Notes under the pieces: generated by a model
The model's database searches: none
Told to the model about the DNA's origin: nothing
Seen by the model: the letters and a program-made list of their open reading frames with translations, nothing else
Shown here: piece by piece, positions 46,150 to 57,552 of the stretch
How the letters are laid out: each line of letters opens with the position of its first letter
Numbering within the stretch: the first letter of the stretch is position 1
Position numbers and translations under genes: made by a program
NCBI RefSeq assembly: GCF_949987515.2
Contig: NC_082684.1
Location: 52,728,006 to 52,792,005 of the forward strand
From: Delphinus delphis
Taxonomy: Eukaryota; Chordata; Mammalia; Artiodactyla; Delphinidae
Direction of reading: 5' to 3'
DNA length: 64,000 nt

Positions 46150-46330
46150 TATTTAATACCACTTAGTGCTTTATCAGGCTGTACAACCTCTAATTAGTTA
46201 AACCACAGAATACCCAAGAACATTAGGTAATTATTACTTTCCCCCCATTTCACAGATAAAGAAACTGAGCATGAGAAAGTTGTGTTTTCTACTATATTCT
46301 AATGGTTAAATGAAGACACATGTAAGCCAA
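46150..46330 (-). repeat. MIR SINE remnant
   Basis: TAATTATTACTTTCCCCCCA, TTTCACAGATAAAGAAACTG, AGCATGAGAAAGTTG: the antisense MIR core. Confidence 0.6.
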
Positions 46331-47800
46331 ATGTTGGGTTTGTTAAAAAATGTGCTATCTGGTAAGGTGGCAAGCCCTCGGGGCTCTAGCAATGAGAAGT
46401 ATAATAATATATCTGCCTGCATTATCCAAGGATTATAATGTGATTAATAACATGCTACTTTTCCAGGGCTAGAAATAGTCTATGTCTATTATGCTGGATT
46501 CTCTATCCAACAGTTCATGCTTAACTGCTTGGAAAACACTCCCTGAAAGAATAATACTTATTTCTTCAGTGTTCTTATCTTAATCAAATCTCATATTATT
46601 TCATATTTTCATTCATAATTTGATGGAATTGATGTCTATTAATGTTTCCAGAGATATAAAGTAGGCAGAGAAGCAAATTCCTTAATGGATATATTCAGTT
46701 ACAGAATTAAGTGCTAAATTAGAGAAATAATCAGTTGCAGAGGGATTGGTGATTGTTTTAAGGAATCTGTTCAAGGAAACACAAAACCATGGCAAATTAA
46801 TTAAATTGATTCTTAGGATAATTTCTGCCTTTATTGATTTGGACTGAAGAAAAGAATCAGGAGGTAAAGAGCATTTGTATCAAAATGCTAATCAAAGTTG
46901 AGGAAATTTATTTCTTATATGAAATTTAAATGAGTTTGCTGGTCTGGTTGGTTTATATTGCTGAATGATGCTATCAAGGCCAGAATTTTTAGTTCTATTT
47001 ATATATTGGCTGGTTAATTTACACCGAGAGAAAAAAAACACAACTTTTCTGCTTCTGTAGTTTGTATCCCCAACCCCAGCTTGTCATTTTCCCAGGAGTT
47101 GGGCTGGCTATCTTGAGTGTGGAGGTGGTAAGATCTCCCAACCAAGAGACTTAAAGAGATTCTATGCTGCCTCTTCTAGGTTTCTGTGGAATTTCCATCT
47201 GAAGGATTGACTTGTGATTTGGTCCTTTCTAAGGCAACTCACCAAAAAACTGAGTATTAACTGAGGAATGCTACCAGTTCATCTGGTGAACCTCTTTAGT
47301 GACTAAGTCTAAGGTTTTAACCAGGTCAGAATTTAAAAAAATTGTCCAGCCAAAACTTGAACCATATTTAAGGGATTGTTATAGTTAATAACATGATCAC
47401 AAATATTTCTAAATCAAGTAAGGTATTATATGGCTAGGAATTATGAGGATTTCAACGCACAAAATGTGGCTCATGATTTATATAGCCTAAAGTTTATATG
47501 AGGATGTTAGAAATATATGAGTGATTTTTGTAAAGTAATACAAATGACATATAGAGGTCAGAATTATTGTTAATGGTCATTGTCTATACACGTACCTTGT
47601 ATTTTGCAGAGAAGAAAACTAGCAAAGCAATGAATCTTGAGTATCAGAGGCAGTGCAGGAATTTGGAGAAGCAAGGGATGGGATGGGGTAGCCTAGGATT
47701 CTTTTTGAAACTTCTTCCTAAAGTAGGACAAGAGATGTGCTATTCAGAGGGAATAATGAGAATAAATACTGGAGGCCAAAAACCAAATCCTGTATTATTG
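46331..47800. other. Unique sequence
   Basis: No gene or repeat recognised over about 1.5 kb. Confidence 0.4.
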
Positions 47801-47816
47801 CTCCATTTGCTTTTTT

Positions 47817-48009
47817 ATTTATTTATTTTTTTGCGGTACGGGAGCCTCTCACTGCTGTGGCCTCTCCCGTTGCAGAGCGCAGGCTCAGCGGCCATGGCCC
47901 ACGGGCCCAGCCGCTCCGCGGCATGTGGCATCCTCCCGGACCGGGTCATGAACCCGTGTCCCCTGCATCGGCAGGCGGACCCTCAGCCACTGCGCCACCA
48001 GGGAAGCCC
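47817..48009 (-). mobile_element. CHR-type SINE, short form, recent
   Basis: Antisense SINE: (TTTA)n/T tail remnant, GCGGTACGGGAGCCTCTCAC, CCGTTGCAGAGCGCAGGCTC, CATGGCCCACGGGCCCAGCC, CTGCATCGGCAGGCGGACCC, ending CACCAGGGAAGCCC. The exact 16-base duplication CTCCATTTGCTTTTTT flanks it (47801-47816 and 48010-48025). Compared with the copies at 13317 and 58695 it lacks the 14-bp CTCCGGACGCGCAG-type segment. Confidence 0.97.
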
Positions 48010-48179
48010 CTCCATTTGCTTTTTTAAATTGGACACATAAGAAAAGTACATATGTATGTGCATAAGAATGTACTGTGCAAGTATGTGTGTGTGTGTTGAT
48101 GTGTGCTGTACATTTTTAAGAGAAGATATGACTTCAGTTGAGAATTTGAAATGGAAATACAGAAAAAGACTTTTTTGTC

Positions 48180-48340
48180 CCTTACAGTGTGAGACATCAT
48201 TTAATCTTCTAACAGCTCCATTAAAGGGATTTTATTATCTCTGTTTTACACTCAAGTATGCTAAGTATGAGAGGTTAAGGAACTTTCCTAATGTGAAAAT
48301 GTGTCTAACTCCCAAATCTGTGTTGTTGTGTTGTATGTGT
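48180..48340 (-). repeat. MIR SINE remnant
   Basis: CATTTAATCTTCTAACAGCT, TTTATTATCTCTGTTTTACA, GAGAGGTTAAGGAACTTTCC, TAATGTGAAAATGTGTCTAA in antisense MIR order. Confidence 0.7.
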
Positions 48341-48844
48341 TGGTATCTATCATTTCCTTCACATAAAAAAAGCTTCCTCATTTTATTTTAATTTTTCCAT
48401 TAATTCTGGGGCATACTTGAGAAAGAAGATAGGTTTTTTAGGATTAATTTTTTAAAGCAACTTACAACTGGATACTTTCTAATAATATATGTGGATAAAA
48501 CTGTTCCTTTTTTCATTAAGTTGGATCATGTACAGAGTTAAACTTAATTTCATTTTAAACAGTTTTCCGTCATCATCAGTAATGTGGTTTGTTTTGCCTA
48601 AACAGTTTATTCAGCACTTCATTAAAGTTCTTGCTTTGTGAGTATAACCAAAAATCTTTAAAAGCACTTTGAGTTTCCCATGCTTAAGATGAATCTTTTC
48701 TTAGAACTGATCTTTTGAAAATAAGACATTAGACGTTATTACTTGCACATCAGTGGATACTGGACCTCAAGAGAGGGATCAATATCTGAAATGTACTTAA
48801 GTTTGAATTTCAACTGGATTTTTCTTAAACTATATTTAATCAGT

Positions 48845-49290
48845 TAGGATGCTATGAACTGTAAGTAATGGAAATTCTGACAAAGGTAGCCTAAGCAATA
48901 AGGTATTTCTTATCTCCAGAATTTGTCAGTGCTCAAGAATTGTTGATTGAACCATATCGCGGGGGCCTTTCTACTTCTTTGCTCTGCCATCTTTGGTGTA
49001 TGTCTTTTCCTCAGGCCCTTTTTCATGGTGATTGCAAGATGGCTGAAATCGTGACCTAGGACTGTGTGTTTTTTGGTTCATATTTAGTGAGAGACAGAGA
49101 ACTTATCCCCCAACTATGGATACATCATCTCGTTTATCTGACTGGGCCAGACTAACAGCAGTTGCCACATTAATGCCATCCACTGGATAGCTCAGAGTAA
49201 TCAAGATCCATCCTGTAGAGGCAGTGATGGGGTAGATATCTGAACAAAACTGTGGATTGAAAGGAAGAAAACAATGATTAGATTTTGGTC
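48845..49290. repeat. Old interspersed repeat, family not assigned
   Basis: GTAAGTAATGGAAATTCTGA, TAGCCTAAGCAATAAGGTAT, TTTGCTCTGCCATCTTTGGT, GGTGATTGCAAGATGGCTGA and TTTATCTGACTGGGCCAGAC follow the block order of a common ancient mammalian repeat that I recognise but cannot name with confidence. Confidence 0.45.
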
Positions 49291-50650
49291 CTAAACTCTG
49301 TATGTGTGCATTTTAAAAAAAATCCAGTATCAGTGTTACTCTGATATCAATCCTAGTTTTTCTATAGGATGTCTAATTATGAGAAAGAGTTATTTTGTAA
49401 AGCAAATAAAGGCATCAATGACAAAAGGAACGCAAAATTGGATTTTATTATTTATTTCAGTAATCAGCCAAGTTTATAACTAGAATGGCCGAAGTTTCAT
49501 GCTTAGTAAATGTGATAGAAGAAACTTACATACCAAAAGGAAGTAATAATCTCCAAATAGTGGCTTAGTTCATAAGCACTAAGTTAAAAAAAAGTATAAT
49601 TTTATAACCAGCAAAGGAAATGCCATCTAAAATTGATCACATGAAAATTCTGCATTAAAAAAATTTTTAACTCCAGCAATGATTTCAAATATGCCAGGCT
49701 TCCCCTATTATACACTATACCATTGACAGAAAGATAATTTTACCAGTCTACAAAGACTTCTTAACAGCAATTATCTAAACCTGCTTCATTTTTATTCTCC
49801 CCAGAGAAAAGAATTTGAATCATTTTGGGGACAATTTCTTTGATATGGGAATTGGAATAAATGACCATATAAATAGACTTTGAGTGGTCTGAATCACCTA
49901 GCTACCTTTTCTAAAGACATATTTTGAAGTCTTTCTTTACCATGCAGAGAAAATGTTCTTTTTTTTGGTGGTGACTTCTCTGGCTAAAAATTGGTTATTA
50001 ATCCATATCCCCTACTGTCATATTTATATTTAGATGTGGTTGTCACAAAAAGGAATTCACAAATAACTGCATTTTGGTAAATTGGAATGATTCATTCAGT
50101 TTTATATTTTATTTTAAAATTTAAAAAAAATGACTGATGGTGAATGCTTTAAGTGGACGGCAATAAGGGAAGCTGAGCAGCCCTAACACTCTGACTTGTA
50201 ATACAGGAACAGAATTCCCTGGAACAGCAGTTGGTTGATGACTTTAGTCTATATAGACAGCATGAGGTCCATAAAATCCACATGTGATTTTAAAACTTCT
50301 AACTTTAATGACCTTTCCGTGTCATAACTCAGGCAGGCTGGAGCATAATCCATCCTGTTAGGGCCCCAGCAGTACCAGCCAGTGAAGAAAACAAGGACAC
50401 TAGGATCCTGTGGAAACATGGGAGTGAGCTGAGGAGAACTGTAAGGCTGGCTCATTGTTTGGGGGCACTGGTATGGGAGTAGCCAGGAAAGTCCACAAAT
50501 AGTATCCAGTTGCTGGGAGCATGCCAACAAGCAGAGGGACAGGAGGTTTTAGAGAATCTGACAATTAAAAGCAGCATTCCAGCCAGGCCTAGGAGTAAAA
50601 CAAATAAAATATACCTTACCAACACAAAGGACAAGATTTTGTTTGTTTAC
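49291..50650. other. Unique sequence
   Basis: Nothing recognised. The 93-codon minus frame at 50249-50530 has no domain and overlaps another minus frame. Confidence 0.4.
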
Positions 50651-50666
50651 TATATATATATATATA
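50651..50666. repeat. (TA)n microsatellite within AT-rich tract
   Basis: Eight TA units, followed to about 50700 by imperfect ATATATAATATATAT words. Confidence 0.9.
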
Positions 50667-51393
50667 AAACATATATAATATATATTAAATATATTCATAA
50701 TCTATATCTATGTATCTGCATATGCATACACAAAAGCCAAACCAAAGTAAAAAAGCCAACCAGACATAATGTCAAGTTAAGTGAGCTGCTCTTGCATTAG
50801 GGAAGTGGACTCAGAAGCCGTAGGCAAATGGCCTCAAAATGGTGTGAGACACTCAACCCTCCCATTGATGCTAGTACCGTGTGAGCACTGGATCTTATAG
50901 AGCAAGACTTAATTTCACCTTACTCATCGGTGTTTTGTCCATAGAGGACACTCCCTGTAGTGGGTGGAATGGGCTCAGAGAGTGGATGAGATTTAGCTTC
51001 TAGATGAAGAGTCCTGCTGCTTGGGCAAGCAAATGTTGAGTGGTTGCTAGAGTTTATATCTCACCATTTGGCATCTCCATAATAATGTATGATGTGTTTG
51101 TCCCTTAGTTGATAAGGACCTCATTTTAGCTAGTTATAGGTAAATCTCACCATCTCATTCTATTATAGATCTTGTTTGGGACAGGTTCTATAATAAGAAT
51201 ACATTGCAAATACTTGTATATGATGGATGTTTGAATTATGTTTTTAAATATTTTAAAATAATACTTTTTTAACCTTTTGTCTATTATTTTATTCATTAAT
51301 ATTTTTCAAGTGCTTAATTTGAGACATCTGCATAAAAACTTGAACAACTTCATGCAAAACTCTTTTGCAAGACCGTATATATAATATACCTAT

Positions 51394-51446
51394 ACACACA
51401 CACACACATACACACTCACACATATATAAACATATATATCTATATA
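51394..51446. repeat. Compound (CA)n/(TA)n microsatellite
   Basis: A (CA)n run at 51394-51408 passes into imperfect CACTCACACATATATAAACA and then TATATC-type units, immediately left of a SINE target site. Confidence 0.85.
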
Positions 51447-51462
51447 GGTATATATAATTTTT

Positions 51463-51645
51463 TTTTGATGTGGACCATTTTTAAAGTCTTTATTGAATTT
51501 GTTACAATATTGCTTCTGTTTTGTGTTTTTGGTGTTTTTTTGGCCATGAGGCATGTGGGATCTTAGCTCCCTGACCAGGGATCGAACCTGCACCCCCTGC
51601 ATTGGAAGGCAAAGGCTTAACCACTGGACTGCCAGGGAAGTCCTT
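51463..51645 (-). mobile_element. CHR-1-like SINE with extended 3' body
   Basis: Antisense SINE with the 3' body ATGTGGACCATTTTTAAAGT, CTTTATTGAATTTGTTACAA, TATTGCTTCTGTTTTGTG and the tRNA-like head GGATCTTAGCTCCCTGACCA, GGGATCGAACCTGCACCCCC, CTGGACTGCCAGGGAAGTCC. It is flanked by an exact 16-base duplication GGTATATATAATTTTT (51447-51462 and 51646-51661). Confidence 0.95.
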
Positions 51646-51661
51646 GGTATATATAATTTTT

Positions 51662-52786
51662 AAGAAAATGAAGTAAAATTTATAGATTATAGCTGTCTAT
51701 TTTACTCCCTTAAGAAGGATAAAATATCTCCATGCAGGAAAATCTTTAATCAGGATTCTTTGAGAAGTTCTGTTATTAAAAAGGATCATTTATCAGCACA
51801 AATTCACCCCTAGGTTTTATTACAACAGTCTTTATATAATGTATATTCCCTACCTGCCCTAAGGGAAAGAGTTAAATTTATATACACTTTTAAAAGTGCA
51901 AGCATATTATCATTGCCCGGCAGGCAACACTTATTATAATAGAGTCAGAAAACTCATTAAAACGGACAAAGAAAATGTGCCTATATATGTTCTCCCTGAA
52001 GGCAGAGGCTATTTATAAAATTCACTACTTAAGGGGCTGCTTTCTTTTGTCAATTCACATCATTTATTCCTGAGATCCAGAGATGTTTACTCATTATTTT
52101 TGGAATCTTGACAGTTGTTCTTCATTTTGTTTAGGTATAAATAATGTACTCCCCCAGAAAACTGCATGGTGAGTCAGTCATTTTCAGTAAACATTACTTT
52201 TCTACTGAAAATATAACTTCCTCCAGATGCTGGGTTAACATCAAAATTGGCATTATACCAGTCTACACCTAAAATTTGAGGATATCAAAATGGATTTATA
52301 CTTTTTCTTACCCCTGCCCACCCCTACCACAGATTTTTTTTAAAATCAGGATTGGAAGTTCTTTGAGAAATAATATTATTTTTTAGAAAGCATTATACTT
52401 TTATCTATAGGCATAGATGGGAATAGTCAGAGTCTTCATCCAGTGATAAATCTTGTTTTCTAAGGGTGCTGGAATCATGGTCTTATATATTATCAGCCTT
52501 CTTTCTGACATTGCTCCCCGCTTGCCTTCATCTTCACTGTCAACTATCCCACAGGATTCTATTTTTTAAAAATTCATGACAGCTCATCTTTTTTAGAAAT
52601 GTGATCATTCAGACATATCTGAATTATATAAGTGAAAAAATTTTAATGAAAAATGTGGGAAACCCAAAAATCAATTTATTTGACTTACAGCTTTGTTTGC
52701 AACTTTTGTATATGACAACATGGACAGGTGAGTTTTGCATATACAAGCTAACAATGGGAAGCCAAATCAAAATGTGTTAAAAATTA
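51662..52786. other. Unique AT-rich sequence
   Basis: No gene or repeat recognised. Confidence 0.4.
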
Positions 52787-52828
52787 CAAATCAATTACTC
52801 ACAAGTGCAAATCAATTACTCACAAGTA
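52787..52828. repeat. 21-bp tandem duplication
   Basis: Two head-to-tail copies of a 21-bp unit (starting CAAATCAATTACTCACAAGT) at 52787-52807 and 52808-52828 differ only at the last base (G/A). The second copy runs straight into the microsatellite. Confidence 0.95.
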
Positions 52829-52836
52829 CACGCACG

Positions 52837-52883
<47 letters not shown>
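52826..52883. repeat. Alternating purine/pyrimidine microsatellite with a CG core
   Basis: 58 consecutive bases alternate purine and pyrimidine: GTACACGCACGCACGCGCGC followed by a pure (CA)n run ending at 52883. The CG-containing left end makes this a strong candidate for Z-DNA. The frame at 52735-52926 is merely the repeat read through. Confidence 0.95.
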
Positions 52884-52885
<2 letters not shown>

Positions 52886-52934
52886 CAGTTATAGAACTGA
52901 CCCAGGGTAATTATACTGCTTCCTAACAAACAGA

Positions 52935-53030
52935 TCATTTGTTCAACATTATAGCCATAGTGCCTAACATAGAACATGGCACATGATAGGTATGTAGTAA
53001 AAGTTTGTTGAATGAATGAATAAATTAATA
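52935..53030 (+). repeat. L2 3' terminal fragment
   Basis: ATAGTGCCTAACATAGAACA, TGGCACATGATAGGTATGTA, then GTTTGTTGAATGAATGAATA: the classical L2 terminus. Confidence 0.7.
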
Positions 53031-53864
53031 GATGGATTTAGTTGGACACAATGTAAGATTGGTGAAGAATTTTGAAATTTTGAACAATGACTCCAAGCTT
53101 CCTAGCATTGTATCTGCCCTCCCTCCCTCCCTGTCCCACCTCAGCCTGCCCAGGTACTGGAAATGTCATCTCTCCTTCTCTGGTTCTTTTTTGTTGTTGT
53201 TCTCTAGTCCTTAAGGCCTGTGTGTAGGGGGTTTTTCTCACAATTGATTTGTGAGCCTGGACTATCAGGAAGTTTTATAGACCTACCTAACTCTTCAAAT
53301 GAGGGATGTTAAAACCAAATCAATTGGCCTTTTTTTTTTTAAACGAATTACACACTTAGTGTAAATTTTCCCCAGAGATAAGGTGACAAACCAATATCTG
53401 AAATGTCCCTAATCTTATTAGGATGTTTATAATCAGTTAAATACTAAAATTTGTCCATCCTCAAATTTTTGTGAATTTTACTTGCATTCTCAGTGATTCT
53501 CATTTTCACAGGCTCACTATTGCTCTGTTTTCTTTTATAGAAAAAATGTCTCTTGAAATGTAGAAATAGTAATTTTACAAAACCTCTTAAACATCACTAT
53601 GATGGATTCTTACTTATACTCCTACTTATGAGTCTTCCTCTGGAGAATAAAATGTCAAGTGGCCCTAGCACATATATTGGTCAGAATAAAGATGCTGTGT
53701 CCTTCCTAGATTTAGGAGTATATATTCTTAGTTCCATTTTGTGCCTGATTTTGTTAGTCTCTCTTACACACAACTCACAAACTCTTCACAATGCCACACC
53801 CCAGTTTTCATGAGCATGCGATCCCAATGACTAATAATGTTGCAGTGCTGAGGAATGAAAAACA
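53031..53864. other. Unique sequence
   Basis: No feature recognised, apart from a T run near 53330-53340. Confidence 0.4.
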
Positions 53865-53945
53865 ATGGAAAGTCAGGGTTTCTGGGTTCTAATTCTAGTG
53901 CTAGTGCCAGCTAGCTGTATGACTTTGGTTTAAAATATTAGAGAG
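53865..53945 (+). repeat. MIR-like head fragment
   Basis: GTCAGGGTTTCTGGGTTCTA, TTCTAGTGCTAGTGCCAGCT, AGCTGTATGACTTTGG: the MIR head and core up to the TGTGTGACCTTGG block, then lost. Confidence 0.5.
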
Positions 53946-54249
53946 AGATTTACCTTCAGTTTGCCAGTTGAAGCCAGAGAAAGCATTGGCGATCCCTTTT
54001 TTTTTTTTCCTCAGTCAGTCAGTGAGAACGTACAAAGTATTAAGCCTATCTCTTGTTACCACCCTGTACTCTGACAGAGGCAACAGCCCTGTTCTAATAA
54101 TCTGCTTTCTGTAACATTTATAGGATGTAACTCAGCATTCAGAGTGTTGTTTTTGGCTGAGTTGAACTTATTTATTTGTATAGATTTGGCCTTATTCTGC
54201 AATTCTACCAGGGAAAATTAGAAAAGAGAAATATGAAAAAAAAGAAGAG

Positions 54250-54525
54250 AGGTGAAATAGATAGTGCCATAGCAGCTTGTGGCAAATAACTTTTGCCCTC
54301 AGTTTCCACATCAGTGAAAGAAAGGAACTAAAGGAAGTGTTTGCTAAGACCGCTTACAAATATGAACTTCTAAGATTCTGCATTTGAATATAACCAAAGT
54401 ATGCTGAGGTAGTGGGTTTGGATAGAAAGAGTCCAATTTCAACCACTGACTCTTAGGTGAAAAGGGAAACTAATATCTTCATCTTTAAAAATCAGAAGAT
54501 TGGATCAGCTCATGTTAAAGCACTT
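54250..54525 (+). repeat. Two MIR3-like remnants
   Basis: 54250-54395 shows CTCAGTTTCCACATCAGTGA followed by an AAGGAACTAAA and CTAAGATTCTGC pattern. 54425-54525 shows ATCTTCATCTTTAAAAATCA followed by GAAGATTGGATCAGCTCATG. Both are the MIR3 3' half (CCTCATCTATAAAATG, GGATTGGACTAGATGATC). Confidence 0.45.
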
Positions 54526-55259
54526 ATTATCTTAAAAATTATTTATCATGAATACGTCGGGGAACAGAGATTTATTAAAAAGTGCTGATAGTAAATTTGG
54601 CCTGCTCCTTGGAAACTTTCCGAAAGAATCATTATTAATTTTTCAGCCATCCAGTGTACCTGTATGTGCACATCTTCATCTGTCTGGGATAGTTTAGTTC
54701 TAATGCTGCTGGGGTGGTTTATGAAGACAAGATGATTTTTCATGGTTTTTGTCTTTTGCATTCCTCTGAGCTTCTGTTTCTGTTCTTATATATAAACATA
54801 CTCAAAAACAAACAACATACATTTCAAAAAATAGTCTTCAAAATTATTTTTTCCTAGCAACAAAATTTCCATCCATATCTCTGTTTTCCTGTAAAATAAA
54901 ATAAACTACTGGGTGTGCAATAGATTCATTATCAGGCAGTCAGATGGCAAATGTAGTGTAGCTCAGAGAAAGAAAATCAGCCCAAATCAATAACACCTGT
55001 AATGGAACTCCGACTCTGAAACTCAGGACACAGGCATCCAGGGAATCAAATACCCTTCATAATGGAGAGTGATTTCAGCAACTGAACACTCATTGAAAGA
55101 AAATGGATTTCTTAAATGATAACAGAAGAAAAAAAATAGGGGAAGCGTTAAAACAGCAAGTTTGGACTAAAGTGCATAGAATTGCCATACCCCACATCTG
55201 AAAATAAATAGAATGCTTGACTTCATTTTATCTGTGACTTTGCTATTAGGAAAGTATAG
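54526..55259. other. Unique sequence
   Basis: No feature recognised. Confidence 0.4.
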
Positions 55260-55520
55260 GGTATTTGCATATTTTCTTCATGATTAGTAAACAAATATTT
55301 ATTGAACACTTAATATATAGAAAACAACAGGAAGTTCTAGAGATGCAATAAAGTATAAGAAAACATATATCCTTATATATTATAAACAAGTAAGTTACAA
55401 TTCTGTGAAGTCTTTGATGAATGATTCTGGGTGAGTGCAGATCAATGTGGAATGAGACAGCAAAATTGTGTGGGAGATATTGGACTTGAACTGGTCCTTC
55501 AGATAACTTAAATTTCAATA
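55260..55520 (-). repeat. L2 3' end remnant
   Basis: ATATTTATTGAACACTTAAT, ACAGGAAGTTCTAGAGATGC and ACTTGAACTGGTCCTTCAGA match the antisense L2 terminus (TTATTGAGCACTTACTATGT, GGTGCTAGGGATAC) and the CTTGAAGGATGA block. Confidence 0.5.
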
Positions 55521-55539
55521 ATATGGGATTGCCTAAATA

Positions 55540-55870
55540 AATTAATTCATGTGCATTCAATGGACTATAATGACACTATTAAAATGTTTTTGACAAATGG
55601 TTAATGACTTGATAAAGTATTTAAAATTAAGTATATTTTTCTTTATTATAAATTACATCTTATAGTATTGCTATATCTGTATATGCATATATACATGTAT
55701 ATGTATATAGCTACTTGTATGTATATGTGTATGCATAGGAAAAAATCAGAAATATTCCAAAATATTGATAATATTGAGACAGAGGTGACAGTTTCTTTTT
55801 ACCTTTTGGTATTTTCCAAAACTTTTGTAGTGATCACATAATTATTTCAAAAAAGGAGCTATTTAAAAAT
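55540..55870 (+). repeat. Old L1-type 3' region with AT tract
   Basis: GGACTATAATGACACTATTA, AATGTTTTTGACAAATGGTT, AAATCAGAAATATTCCAAAA, TTGGTATTTTCCAAAACTTT resemble the L1M/HAL1 3' text (ATTAAAAATGATG, TTTCTGTATTTTCCAAATTTTC). A TATG-rich tract at 55670-55735 interrupts it. Confidence 0.4.
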
Positions 55871-56019
55871 TTTAAAAATAATAAAGGTATCAAACATTTT
55901 ACATGTTATTTATTTATATCACATAATGATACAAATTATTGAATACTTAGCAGGGTTCCAAGTGGCTGACGGTAATACACTAGTTGACTTTCAGACATCC
56001 CATGCATGCCTCATCACCA

Positions 56020-57190
56020 TAGTTTAAAAATATTTATTAGGCATTTACTCTGTGTCACTACGTTTCTTGTTACTAGGAAGCGGTGAAAAAAATAGACAAA
56101 ATCCTTTGCCATCATGGAGATTACATTCTAGTGGGGAGAGTTAGGTAATGATAATGAAAACAGAAAAAAAGTGTAGTATATCAAATGTTAAATGTATAGA
56201 CAAAATAAAGCAACGAAGTGGCATGAAGAGTGCTGGGGGAGAGGTTAGGGCTGCATTTTAAAATAAGGTGTAAGGCAAGGTCTCACTGAGAGGGTAGTAT
56301 TTGAGCAAAGATCTGAATTGTTTGAGGGAGCTAGCCAGCCAGCAGCCTGCCAGCAGATATCTGAGGGAGGAGAAATCCACGAATGGAAGGAAAGTAAATG
56401 CAAAGATCCTGAGGCAAGAGCTTGCTTAGTGTGTTTGAGGTACAGAAAGGAGAAAATGGCAAGGTTGAAGTGGTAAGAGATTGTATCATGTTTTGTAAGC
56501 CATTGTAAAGAATTTGACTGTTACTCTGAGTAAAAAAAATAAGCCATTGGTGGATATGATCTGATTTATTTTTCTTTCTCTTATTTTTTAAAAGGATATA
56601 AAGATAAAGACCAATTATAAGGCTATTGCAATAGCATGGTTTTGTGGTGGGGAGTGATGGTGGCATGGACCAGTGTAGAAGGGTTAGAAATTATGAGATG
56701 TGATCAGATTCTGCATATATTTTGACATAACATATAGGAGTTGCTGAAGGAATGGATACTGTGGTATGAGACAAAGAAAGGAATCAGGGTTTACTCCAAT
56801 AAATTTGTTGTATTTGGTCTGAACAATAGGAGGGATGTAGTTGCAATTTATTGAGGCTGGTGAGACTGTGGGGAAGTTTTTCTGGTTGAGATATATCATG
56901 AACCCAGTTTTAGACATTGATTTGGAAGTGCCTGCTTAATATCCAGGTTGAATGGATGAGTAGACAGTTGGATAGTCAAGTCCGAATTTCAGGGGAGAGG
57001 TCCCAGCTGGAGAAATACTTTGGGGAGTAGTCAGTTGGGATGGTATTTAAGAATCTGGATTTAGATAAGATCTCTGGTGGAGTGAGTGCTTATCCAGTAG
57101 GATCACAGAAGCACTGTAATATATAGGGTCACTGAAATGAGACAGAAGCACTAAGTTGGAATGGTGAGGGAGGAGGAAAGAGAACTAGGA
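56020..57190 (-). repeat. Long L2 LINE remnant (3' end to RT region)
   Basis: Nearly 1.2 kb of antisense L2. The terminus lies at 56030-56150 (ATTTATTAGGCATTTACTCT, CATCATGGAGATTACATTCT, AGTGGGGAG). It is followed by GTATTTGAGCAAAGATCTGA, ATGCAAAGATCCTGAGGCAA, TTTTGTAAGCCATTGTAAAG, AAGCCATTGGTGGATATGAT, AAGGCTATTGCAATAGCATG, AGACAGTTGGATAGTCAAGT and GGGAGTAGTCAGTTGGGATG, the last being the decayed antisense of the RT YADD-type region. No frame survives. Open frames here (56331-56917) are accidental. Confidence 0.85.
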
Positions 57191-57431
57191 GAGTTGAAGT
57201 CTCGAAATATTATTTTTACACTAATTTAAAAATAAACTCCAAATGACAATAACTCTTTCAAAAATGAAGTATACCTTCCTATCGGAAAACAGAAAAATAA
57301 CTTCAGTCCTTTTGTAATTACTGTTGTTGTTGTTATTTCTACTGCTGCTTCTCCCTTTCCTCTTACACATACGATAATTTCTTCAATAAAGATAGAGTAT
57401 ATTGGGAAAATCAAATGGGAATTGATTTTTT

Positions 57432-57535
57432 TTAATTTTTAAATTTCATTTTTTTAACATCTTTATTGGAGTATAATTGCTTTACATTGCTATGTTAGTT
57501 TCTGCTGTATAACAAAGTGGATCAGCTATACGTAT
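57432..57535 (-). mobile_element. Severely truncated L1 3' end with exact target duplication
   Basis: An antisense L1 3' terminus of about 104 bp: TTAACATCTTTATTGGAGTA, TAATTGCTTTACATTGCTAT, GTTAGTTTCTGCTGTATAAC, AAAGTGGATCAGCTATACGT. Its 3' end is nearly the same as that of the large L1 at 29658. It is flanked by an exact 17-base duplication (ATGGGAATTGATTTTTT at 57415-57431 and 57536-57552). Confidence 0.95.
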
Positions 57536-57552
57536 ATGGGAATTGATTTTTT

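Noticed and set aside
47567..48040. 157-codon plus frame
   Set aside because: Its second half is the antisense SINE (residues such as LLWPLPLQSAGSAAMAHG recur in other SINE copies of the window), and the first half has no domain.
56331..56917. 111- and 77-codon minus frames as genes
   Set aside because: They fall in the L2 remnant and do not follow the L2 coding frame or show any domain.
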